Source: Gryganskiella cystojenkinii | Lineage: Eukaryota > Mortierellomycota > Mortierellomycetes > Mortierellales > Mortierellaceae | Length of the DNA stretch: 33,269 nucleotides | Direction: 5' to 3' | NCBI GenBank assembly: GCA_015852425.1 | Contig: JAAAIG010000144.1 | Coordinates: 1 to 33,269, forward strand | Shown here: one piece after another, positions 11,679 to 21,698 of the stretch | Position numbering within the stretch: the first letter of the stretch is position 1 | Layout of the letters: each line of letters starts with the position of its first letter | Notes under the pieces: generated by a model | Told to the model about the DNA's origin: nothing | Seen by the model: the letters and a program-made list of their open reading frames with translations, nothing else | Databases searched by the model: none | Position numbers and translations under genes: made by a program

Positions 11679-12780
11679 CGCCAAGGTCTCTTTTTTCTGT
11701 CTTTGTGACTTAACGTGGATGAATATGAGGTGTAAAAATCGATGGCTCCTCTAGATATTGTCAGCGTTGGAAAGGTGCGTAGGGAAGCAAGAGTCGAGAT
11801 GTGGCGTGAGTGAGTCAATGCAGAGTTGTTCACTTGAAGCAGGTCGGGGTTTGTCCAGTGTGAGTTGGCAAGAGAGTTAACAAAAAACAGAGGAGAATAC
11901 AAAGAAAACAACCAAAGGAACGATCCTTTCTGAAGGCCATGAGGGCGGTGATATAGGATCAAGAAGAGGTTACTCTTTCTCTTTCTACTCTTTTTTTTTT
12001 TCTCAAAGAAGGATAGTGCCGCTTCTCTCAAAACAGCGACCGTTGAGAGATCAACAAAAGAAGAAGGAAAGCTGAGAGAGGAAAGTAAGACAGTAACGAA
12101 TACAATCCTCGAGTAGAAGAGAGGAATCTTGATACCCCGTTTCCGCTTTCCTGACGATTTAGATGACCAAGGAAACGTCCTTTGAGGGAAACAATAAAAT
12201 AGTTTGGGACGCGTTCTTTGCGCGAACGTGTAGGGCCAAAACTTTCTCACCTCTCTTTTGTCATGTATCTCAATTACAGTTTGCCAAAACAAATGTGCAT
12301 GGACTTCCAAAGGTCAACAGGGTTACGATCCCTTCTCAGCTCTCGCTCAGTTTCTGGCTGAGAATTAAAAAGAGCAAACCCTGACTGTCCACTGCAGCAG
12401 ACGGACTCAAGTCCACTGGGCCATGGCGGCGAGTATTGTGGCAAATCTGCAAAGTGGTCTGGACTAATGGAGTGGGCTCTAATTGTGCTTCTTCACAAAG
12501 TTTGTGCGGGAAAAAAAGACAAATGGNNNNNNNNNNNNNNNNNNNNNNNNNNNNNNNNNNNNNNNNNNNNNNNNNNNNNNNNNNNNNNNNNNNNNNNNNN
12601 NNNNNNNNNNNNNNNNNNNNNNNNNNNNNNNNNNNNNNNNNNTTGTACTCGCCATTTTTTTTTTTTTTGCTCACTTACAAAAAAGCAGATGCAGTAGTTG
12701 ACATTCATTTCTTTCTCATTCATCTCATTTTCCTCCTTACCTCCTTCTCATCCCCCCTCTTCCTCCTTCAAAAACAAGTC
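11679..12780. other. Divergent promoter region of permease and HeLo/MLKL-like genes, with gap
   Basis: About 1.1 kb between two divergent start codons. It is rich in purine/pyrimidine tracts (T-run near 11991-12001; pyrimidine-rich leader 12700-12775 before the plus-strand start). A long minus-strand frame through 11468-12310 has low-complexity K/R/S/F composition and looks like leader sequence read by chance. The sequence on either side of the gap does not reveal another gene. Confidence 0.55.
12527..12642. other. Assembly gap (116 N)
   Basis: Unresolved bases flanked by an A-run on the left and a T-run on the right (12653-12668). The gap lies upstream of the plus-strand gene starting at 12781, so no modelled coding exon is interrupted. 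A promoter element or short 5' exon could be hidden in it. Confidence 0.99.
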
Positions 12781-15700
12781 ATGGCCAACAACAACAATGA
12801 CCCTAGATTCAACAACCAAGGCCGTCCAGGTTTTGGACCTGGTCAGGTACCGCCATTTATAGACCCTCGTAACCCAAACAACAACCATGGGTTCCCTCAC
12901 CAACAGCAACAACAACAACAGCCAGGAGGATCAGGTCGTTACCCGATCCCTCCAGTTCGTTTCCCAGGTCAACAGCCGCAGTTCCCCGGCGCGCCCCCTC
13001 GCGTCGGCGGCCCACCTATGGTTCATCAGCCAGGCCAGTTTCAGAACATGAATGTTCACCAGCAGTTTATGAACCAACAACAGCGTCCGTACCCTCAGCC
13101 ACCGCTTCCAACAGGACAGGCCTTCCATAACATGGTACATCAGCAAAACATGTACCCAACCAGGACCAGTAGTGGAAACAGCTCTCCAATTGCTAGTCCT
13201 CCATTGCCAAGTCCTCAACAGCAGTCGCCTACTAGCCCTATCAGAGCCGCACCCAGTCGCAGCCTTCCACCTGTTCCCAAAGACGATCATCAGCAGCTGC
13301 AACAACAACAACAACAGCAGGCCCAGGCTTCACCAAGAGGAGAGAGCGACAGCTACCTCGGCTCAGCTCAAATTGCCACTGATAGCATCCTTCTGTTGAG
13401 CAACAGCAACAGTACGGGAGACGGTGACAAGAACAAGGATGATAGCAGTCAATCGCTTCGCTCGGAATTCCGAGAAATTCGTGACACGGTCGATGCCCTT
13501 CGAGGGCCTGAGGGTGAGGAGTCCGTGTACGAAAAGACGCTCAGGAAGGGTGTGGACGTGGCTATCGCAGCCACAGCCACGGCTACCACTGGCGAGACGT
13601 TGCTAAAGCAAGGCATGGCAGTCGCCAACAAAGCTCTCGAGGGTAAAGCTGGAGATATCATCAGCAAATTCGAAGCAAACCCTGCATTAAACCATCTTAT
13701 CCAGTTGGCAGACAAGTTGGTTGACGTTGGTAAGGCCGTGCCTTTCATTGCCCCCGCGTTCGTGATCCTGAAGGTAAACAAAGCTTTTTTTTTGGGTTGC
13801 TTGTGCTCGACCGAGCGCCCACCCGTGAGAACAAAAAAAAAACTTTTTGTCACACATGCACGTTTTGAACAGTGTTTTTGCCTTTTTTCTTTACGTTTAC
13901 ACAATCTAGATCATCATCGATGTCGAGCGGAAGGCCAGAGATGCGGATGCAAAATGCAATGATCTCTTGGAGCGTATCAATTTTATGGTCAGCAACATCA
14001 CCGTCCTGGAAAAGGTCAAGGTCATCGATCCTCTGGTGGCCGTGATCGAAAAGATGAACAGTATCCTGAAGAGTGCCGCAACTTTGATTCAGACCTACCG
14101 CAAGCAAGGCGCGATCTCCAGACGCCTAAACATGTCTAACGGTGCCAATTTTACCACCATGGCGGAAAAGATCACACGTTGCTCGCAGGATTTGATGCTC
14201 AGTCTTCAGATCCAACAAACGGGCGATATCTCGATCCTCACTCGAAGTGTACCCCAGGATTCTCAGGATTTGGAGGCTCAAAAGTTTGTTGCTACCCACG
14301 GTGGTCAGGATGCTGTCAAGGTAAACGGAAGACAGCTAACAAAAAGTTTTCGTTTTTTTTATAGCTCGCAGCATGTTTACATGTATTAACAGTAACATGA
14401 TAACGTTCCATCCCCCTTTTTGGACTCACTCGCTCGTAGCATAACCCAGCGTTGGTCGAGGAATACGCCAAGAAGATGCAATTAACGATGAGCGACCAAG
14501 TCATGGAACAAATGCAGTCCAGCATGGAGGATCTCTTGGAGGAGAATCAGTCTCGTATTGAACACCTGATGCTCGAGAACTCGAGCAACACTGTCGCTAT
14601 GACGATCAAGGCCATGGCAACAGAGGCCCGAGAACAAGAGGCCGAACAACGCTTGACTTGCCTTCAGTGTGACAAAGAGTACCGTGAATCTGGTAACGGA
14701 CCCCAGGCTTGTTCCTTCCATAAGAGTACCGAGGTCGACGGGTCCTTTTCCTGCTGCGGTAACAGAGCTGGATGTACGTTCTCGAACCATCGATCCGTCC
14801 ATCATTGCGAGTACCCTTACTCGTCCTTTTTCAAGTACGCCTACGGTATCGTTGGTTACAGTGACACTACGGACGACTGGATCGAGCTGAAGGAACATGA
14901 TCTGATCACCAACGAGTATCAGAAAGCCTCTGTCAGCAAATTGCTCCGCTGGCGGTCGTATATCGAACGAATCCCCAAGAATATGATAGTGATTCATGTC
15001 GGTAGTATTAACTTTGATACGCCATATTACTTCCAGACCTTTGATGCTGAGGCTCTACAGGCGGTTAATGAGAAGGTCAAGAGCTCTGGAAAGTCCGTAA
15101 TCTTCCGAACTGAGGAGTCCGAGGAGCAGTTTTCCATGGCCGAATGGACCTTGAGTGCTGACGGCGACATCAACGGAGTTAAGCTGACCTGTAAGGTCGC
15201 TACCAGTGAGAAAGCCAGCGTGAGTATCGCACCGATCGATGTCGAGACCGCTGCCTTGTCTGGGGAGGTCCAGGTCATCTCCAAGGCCAAGTTCAGCGTG
15301 TATGCGCCTGCAGAGCTCTACAAGTTCCCCGAGACGATCCATAAAGGTCACGTTCTCAGAGACACCCCTCTTCGTGCCGCTCGTGAGTTCAAGGCCCAGA
15401 CAAAGTTGCCTCTTGTGGTCATCCCCAGCGGGCCCATGGTTGCCAACACCGAGGGCAGGTTTGTTCGCAACAATGCTGACAAGTTCCAGGGTCGTCTCGG
15501 TGTCTTCAACAAGGCGTTGCCAGTCAGCCAGACGTATGTGACTTTGGCCAGCGCCAAGGCCGAATATCGATTCGTGGGTGAGGAGCATTACCAAGAGGTC
15601 GAGTCCCTGACTTTAGGTGATATCAAATTCCCTTACTCGATCGCACCCACACAAACGGTCGAAATTCCCTTTGAGGCGATTGTCAAGCGTGAGAAAGAAC

Positions 15701-16551
15701 AAGCGGAGCTGATGCAAAACTGCTGGCAATATGCCATGATTGCGATTCATCGTCCTGTCCGTGTCCGCCTAACTTTCAAAGATATCGAGGGAGAGGAGAT
15801 GGTTTATGTTCAAGAGTATGTTTACAACCCCCGCGGCCTGGCCAAGAAAGATCCTACCGATTTGTTGTTCTTGCACCTGGACGATGAGATCGATGGATCC
15901 AGAACCGCGATCAAGGTGAAGAAGGCCGATGGTGAATATATTGTAAACATCAACGGTAACTCGATCACGGCTGAGGGTCTGAACAAGATTGTGTACAGGG
16001 CCGAGCAGAGTGGCGAAACGGAGGTGGATATGAAGTTTGGACGAGATTGTGGGTCCTACAAATGGGATGCCTGGGCTCTCGTGGATCTGAGTTGTCGCCG
16101 TGTCTACGGTTTCAAGGTTCTGATGGTACCCGGACCGACAAGGACGAAGAAGAACACAGCCACGCTCGGATATGCCGCCTGTCCACTCTATGGCGGCGAT
16201 GATCTGGAGGAGCGGCCTATTCAGTATGCGGAGGAAAAGATTCAGTTCCCAGAAGAGATTGAGAACTCTGAGGAGATCAAGGTCGTGGTGGACGATACAG
16301 TTGATGATGAAAAGATTGTTGTCCCTGAGGCAGTTCAGGCTGTCGCTGTCCCGGTTGTCTCGATTGCCACCGCGGCGACGTCCTCGGTCGCGGCTGCAAT
16401 TAACGAGGTCTCGAAGGCGACCAGTTCTTTGGATACAGCGGTCTTCTCAGCGAGTATGTCAACGCTGGAGAAGAGACTCGAGTCTCTGGATGTCAATGTA
16501 TCTCGCATGGCCACTGCACTCGAAAAGCTAGTCGACATCTTGAGTCATTAG
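12781..16551 (+). CDS. Multidomain protein: Q/N-rich, MLKL/HeLo-like helical bundle, CHORD-like zinc cluster, beta-rich region
   Basis: Exons 12781-13773, 13910-14320, 14440-16551; 1171 aa. Residues 1-200 are disordered and rich in Q, N, P and G, with poly-Q runs near 44 and 176. Residues about 280-435 are helical (PFIAPAFVILKIIIDVERKA, CNDLLERINFMVSNI, VIEKMNSILKSAATLIQTY, AEKITRCSQDLMLSLQIQ), resembling in order and spacing the MLKL N-terminal/HeLo-like bundle of fungal and plant cell-death or adaptor proteins. A helical linker (about 473-540) precedes a Cys/His cluster: C542, C545, C559, H562, C573, C574, C580, H585, H589, H590, C591. This is reminiscent of a CHORD zinc domain. Residues about 620-1060 are beta-rich and unrecognised. 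The last 35 residues form a heptad coiled coil (LEKRLESLDVNVSRMATALEKL). No transmembrane helix or signal peptide is evident. Function is unknown; a regulated membrane-acting or scaffold role is inference. The start is the first ATG downstream of the leader. Confidence 0.85.
12905..12921 (+). repeat. CAR glutamine-codon repeat in the Q/N-rich N-terminus
   Basis: Near-perfect CAA/CAG run encoding about seven glutamines. A second run lies at about 13297-13320 in the same exon. Both are in a composition (Q, N, P, G, few charged residues) that prion-like-domain predictors usually flag. Confidence 0.8.
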
Positions 16552-16740
16552 GCCGCTTTCTACAAAAAAAAAAAAAACTTATGATTATCATAACTTTCTC
16601 TTGTGCAAGTTGATTGTTTTTATTTTTTTATTTAGTAATGTTGGCATTGGGGAGTGGCGGGGTTTTTTTGTTACACTTCTTCCTCTAACTTCTTTTTGGT
16701 GCGTACGTTTTTTTTTCTTTTCTTTTGGCGTGGCTTCGCT
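16552..16740. other. Convergent 3' spacer with palindrome
   Basis: 189 bp between facing stop codons. An A13-14 tract at about 16564-16577 is followed by TTATGAT-T-ATCATAA (16579-16593), an inverted repeat with a one-base centre, then T-rich stretches. The layout parallels the spacer at 6895-7086. Confidence 0.6.
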
Positions 16741-19060
16741 TTATGTTCGTGTGTTGATAATGAGGGCCATTCCGATCATGCACCCACCTACCAGCAACAA
16801 CGCTGCGACTTTGAGTCCGAGTCCAAGTCGTTTATTCCGACCTAACCTGAACCATCCTCTCCGACCTCCTCCTCCCCCGCCTGCTCCTGCTCTTGATCCT
16901 GTTGTTGACAAGGTTGAGGACTGGCCTATGGAATGAGACGAATGACCAAGAAAATAACTCGAATTGGAGGAGGAGCCGCCATGTAGATGGTGTAAAGACG
17001 AACCGAGATCGAGTCGACGACCCCGACCAAGCTTGGTGGTTGCAGAGCGTGTTTGATCTGGATCACCGAGGAGCATCAAGATACCGAGCCAGATATTTTG
17101 CAGCTGTTCCGACAGGAGAACTAGTTTCTCATTATGGATATGGTACTGGTCTAAAGCCTGTTGGACCTCGAACGGTTGCATAGGGTCCCGAGAAAGCAGG
17201 TTGTTGAGATGTCGACTCTTGAGTATCCGGATCTTGTTTCCCCGTTGAAGTTCGGATGGGTCCTTTTGAATACATGTTATTGTTGCCACCATCAGGAACG
17301 AGGAAGTTTGATCAGTTTCGTTTGTCATTCGGATTTGCCACCAAATCTCATTTTGATGTTCATTCCCCCTTTTCCAAAAGGACAAAAATATCCATCCTTT
17401 GTTCTCCCTTCATTACTTTCCTTTCCATCCATCGAAAATGACGACTACAGCAGGTCCTTACCTGATAGATGTCCAGCACCAACTGGGCACACTCCTGGAA
17501 ATGACTTTGGACACTCCAGAATGCCACGATTGCATCCTTGAGTTCTGTTGCGATCTTGATCCGATCTTTTGTCGCTTGCTCCGTCCGTGGTTCTGATGGA
17601 ATCTTGTAAATCCGGGGCCAGCATTCCATGGTAAGGTCTGTGAATGCCTGTGCGACCAACAATCGTTCCTCTTCCAGGTTGATCGGCGCCTTTTCCTTGC
17701 CCTTCATCCGTCGCTTTTCCTCTGGGGTCGGTGACGGTGATTTTTCGCCACGCTCGATCCGGTCTTGGTCATCATCGCCTGCTTTCTCGTCGTAGTACTC
17801 GTCCGTATCCCTGGTGTCACCGTCATCGCCACTTGTTTTTACTTCATCCAACTTCCCTGATGACTTTCGCCTCTGGCCCCGCAGATTTGGCAGGAATGAT
17901 GTTCGGACTGGCCGAGGTGGTGGTGGCCGATACAGTGTCATGGCTTCCAGAATTTGATCGCTCAATCCCTCTAGTTGTTCCGTATATATAGCCAGTTGAC
18001 GGAAGACGAGTCTAAAATGTTCAGGATCGAGCCATGGTGCAGGTTGGGGCGGAGGGGGTGGTGAAGTTATTGGCGGTGGTGGCGGTGGTCTTGCTGCTTC
18101 TAGAGTCACAGTAGGTGCTCCTATTTGCAGATCGACAGATGATGCAGATCGATGGTACACGGAAGCTGGCGGTGTAGCACCTGTGATGACGGTCGTCGCT
18201 AGACTATGCCGTGATGTTGCCGTTGAGGGTCTCCGAAGATGTTGTTGTTGAGATGCAGCAGGGATGATCGTCGGTGTGGTCGAGGCAAATGATGGCGTTC
18301 CTGAGAGTCCCTCTCTACTTGGGATCGGATGAATAGGACTTTGGAATAGTGACTGTTGGTGAAATTGTTGTTGTTGCTGCTGAAGTTGCTGCTGCATCTG
18401 TTGTTCCCTAGGTGTCATCCCTGTCCGAGCTTCTATAGGTATGACTGGTGATGATGCCAAGAGCTTGGCAGCTGCAAGTACGGAAGCCCTGGTATGTGCG
18501 GATACAACCTCGGACACGATTTCGTCAACAAGTAGCGCAGAGGCTTGAATCTGTTGCGTCTCATCACTATCATCGTCGTCATCGTCGTCAGCTTCGTTAC
18601 CATTGTCATCATCGTCCTCTTCGGAACGAGTGATCCGATCTATGATAACTGACTGTTGGGCATGAGTGCGACTGTCCCTCCTTGGGCCGGACGACGTTGG
18701 AGGATCCCTGGAGGGGGGACTAAGGATCTGAGACGGGGTGCGTTTTGCCGATGCTTTCTTACTCGATTTCTTTGGCAGTTGATATTGAGGTGTAATTACA
18801 GGAACGGTGAGTGGTGGGAGTATAATGGGTACAGATATGACCGGTGTTGAGATTGGTAGGATTGATGATGATGGCGGTGGTGGTGGTGGCAGAGGTAGAG
18901 GAGGTGCTGAAGGTGGAGGGGTTGATGTGAATGACTGGCCAGTATCTTTCAGATTCTCTGTGGTCGTATCAGTGTCGTCGCCTGGACTTGGGTTCTTTTT
19001 TAGCTCGGCTTCCTCTGCTGGTGTGAGTCGGCTAGAGAGCGCTTTCTTGGACCTGTCCAT
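16741..19060 (-). CDS. Disordered tail-anchored membrane protein of unknown function
   Basis: Exons 19060-17462 and 17262-16741; 706 aa. I do not recognise a family. Residues 1-330 are disordered: Pro-rich runs, KKSSKKASAKR, an acidic EDDDD...DDDDDDD block near 150-165 and a poly-Q run (QMQQQLQQQQQQFHQQ). Two helical parts look folded: PEHFRLVFRQLAIYTEQLEGL (about 350-375) and a longer segment from about 465 to 610 rich in LVAQAFTDL, KIATELKDAIVAFWSVQ and VLLSEQLQNIWLGILMLLG. It is joined cleanly across the intron (DIYQ to DPSEL). A Gly-rich linker and basic patch (RRGWFRLGRNKRLG) lead into one hydrophobic helix at about 683-701, ending INTRT. That is the layout of a C-tail-anchored protein of ER or mitochondrial outer membrane, with the body in the cytosol. 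The Pro/poly-Q content suggests protein-protein interaction, which is inference. Confidence 0.75.
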
Positions 19061-21698
19061 CGGAGCGACGAAAACGAGAGAAAGAGAGAAAAGGGTTTCG
19101 TCTCTTTTTTAATATACGACAGCGAGAGAGAGAGAGAGACACAGAGAGGGATATCAGGGTAATGGGGGATTGAGACTGGGATGGGAACAAGGAAAAGCAA
19201 AAAAAAAAAAAGGTGGGTATCGAGAAAGAGGGGGTGGAGGTTTCGAAGGGACGGACGTAGCAGAGAACGGGGCAGGCAAGGATATGGTATGCAGTTGACT
19301 AGGGTGTATTAGCAGCAAAGAGAACTGATATAGACGAGCTTGGCGTCGTTCATATATATATATCTCACTCACTCGCTCTCACTCTTGCTCTTTTACTCTT
19401 TGTCTTCTTTCCCCGATTCTCGGCCCCCTTTTGAATATAGGTGGTTTTTTAAACTCCTTGGGCAGCCCAGATGGAGATAGGGAAGTAGAATATTAAAAAA
19501 AAACAACGGACGAACAGGAGGAGGGAGAAAAGGAAAAAAAAAGAAAAGAAAAGAAAGGGAAAGATTATAAAACAAACAAAAAGAAAAAGTCGAGATGGGA
19601 AGCGAGGGTGGGGTGGAGGAGGGTGGAAGGAGAGTGAGTGGATTGGGATGGAGAATTACAAGTCATTCACGAATGGCGAACATTGTGGATAATGTCAGTC
19701 AAGAGACAAATCCGACAGACAATTGGACCCGACCAGACCAGACAGAACCCTGCCTAAATTGGACCTTTGTATGTATCTGGAAGGGTCTATGTTGAATGAG
19801 CGGGGGGTGGATGCTGTTTGTTCATGTGTCGAATTCGAATGGATCGAGAAGGGGATTTGCGGTCTGAAATACTGATCTCAACCAACACCTGGCACTTTTT
19901 ATATCTCGTTGGTTCTGTTCTGTTCGTGTTTCTACGCGTTTCGCGTTTACTTCGAGGTATTTTGTCATTTCAACAAAAAAAGGGGATTTGGTATTATTGT
20001 TATTGACAATCCTCATTTTTTTTTTGCTTTGTTGTGAGGTAGGCGAGGTATGTAATATCCTTCTCAACCACACCCCTACTTTCTCTCGATTTTACGAGGC
20101 ATGGTCCATGCAGCCATGTTCCCTCTCTCCTTCCTGTAATGTCCGCTGTTGACGACATCACTCCACTGATCAAAAACAACAGACTTTAAGCCCAGGAACA
20201 AAGGGAAGTGGATCTCCTTTCCCTTCTTTTCTTTTCTTTCATATTCCTCACCCCCTGACCCTCGTCAAGTGAACCGACCGGTCAAAGGCCAGGCAGTGAG
20301 TGTAAAATAGAAATCGATTAGATTATTTCATTCAGAACCAACAGATCGGGCCGGGTATGTGACTTTGTAGTAGCTTATGTGCGTGTCTGTTTGTTGTTCC
20401 TTTACCCCTCTCGCCCCCCTCTCTTTACCCAACGACCGTTTTGCGATGGTGGCAAACGGTACTGTTGCCCTCTCCATGCTTGCTGCGCCCAGTCATCTCC
20501 TACCTTTGTCGACGGTAACGCGTCTTTTCACTTCCATGATTGGCGCAATGGATCAGGTCACAGCGGAATAAACTCCACATAAATATGTTGAAAGTTATGG
20601 CCTCTATTGTTTTGGGATAAATCTGTGTTCTGTTGTACTGTACTATCGTTCCTGTTCCTGCACCCAGTGCACCGGAAAAGCATATATTCGAAGAGTTATT
20701 TTTACACGGCTTGACTCGTGCTTCATGATCGGTGCAAATCGGTACTCGTTGTCGGATGAGGTCTACCTTTTTTTGTATCGTTTCTCTTTTTGCCGCCAAA
20801 TTTAAATAAATACCAGCCGGGATGGATCCTTTTTTTTTTGACCTCAAATCCCGACCACTCGTTTCAAAGAACTCTCGCCACTCATCGAGCAAATGAACGT
20901 CTCGTAACTTTATAGGGAGTCTTTCACCACAACAAGAGGACGTTCAACCCAGCTCCTCAAAGAGTCGAACAGGTGGTTCCCGACCAGGTGTAAATGCCGA
21001 TGTGCCAAGTTCATTTTCCATCTTTGCACACCTGTATCCACACCTAACTTCTCCGCCAGTTCTAATCCTCTTCTTTCCCCATAAAATAAAGCTTCTTTCC
21101 ATCATCCGCGTCGCCAAAACCGCTCCTCCGGCGCTCAAGGTTCCAGTCACCATTGACGCTACTCGATATGACGGTAATATCGCCTTGATTCCAACCACTC
21201 TCAGTAAGCGTGGTTGCTTCGGTTATGAGCACAAGGACGGACTCGCACTCGATCAAGTCTGATATCTGTTCCAGAGACACCAGCTCGTGCTGGATCACTT
21301 TTACGAACAAGAGTGTATAATAGATTGTAGCGCAAAAAAGAGCGTAAAATAAAAAAAAGGGCCAGGAAGAAGTGAGAAATATGGACGACAGTCACACAAA
21401 AGAAGGAAGGAAAAGAAGGGACACCAAGACAGTCCACGAGCCAGGGAAATCGTGTCTTTTTGTCCTTTCTCTCGATTCTCACCACGCTGTTTCAGGCTTT
21501 CATCAACCCTTTCATCTAAGCCCATCCCAGCCCACTCCTCTCCCCCCCTTGTCTTTTCTCTCCCTTCTCTCTCCATCTCTCTCTCTTTCTCGTTTCTTTT
21601 CTCAAACTCGGGGCTCGGACTCGGAATTGGACTCGAGGCACTCTCCGTGGGAACAGACCCCAAAAAACCATCAATTGGAATTCGACAGCCGTGGACAA
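19061..21698. other. Long divergent spacer between tail-anchored gene and DOP1
   Basis: 2.6 kb with no gene I can support. Just upstream of the minus-strand gene is a TATATTAAA-like element (around 19108-19116, minus strand). Low-complexity stretches include a GA repeat (about 19123-19139), an AT repeat (about 19352-19363), A-rich stretches and a pyrimidine-rich leader before DOP1 (about 21515-21600). Open frames of 60-130 codons occur on both strands (for example minus 20500-20892 and plus 21002-21262) but lack domains, clear splice context or plausible composition. A short non-coding RNA or small gene cannot be excluded. Confidence 0.5.
19123..19139. repeat. GA microsatellite
   Basis: Uninterrupted GA dinucleotide repeat about 65-80 bp upstream of the minus-strand start at 19060, probably in its 5' leader. 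Confidence 0.8.

Noticed and set aside
11468..12310. 280-codon minus-strand open frame upstream of the permease
   Set aside because: Composition is K/R/S/F low-complexity, it overlaps the first permease exon in another frame and shows no domain. It looks like leader sequence without chance stops.
12436..12780. In-frame extension of the plus-strand gene upstream of 12781, across the gap
   Set aside because: The frame is open only because unknown bases hide stops, and the sequence just upstream of 12781 is a pyrimidine-rich leader.
21372..21698. N-terminal extension of DOP1 from an upstream in-frame ATG at 21381
   Set aside because: Encodes a Ser/Leu/Pro string from a CT-rich leader, unlike coding sequence. 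The later ATG at 21699 is preferred, though not proven.
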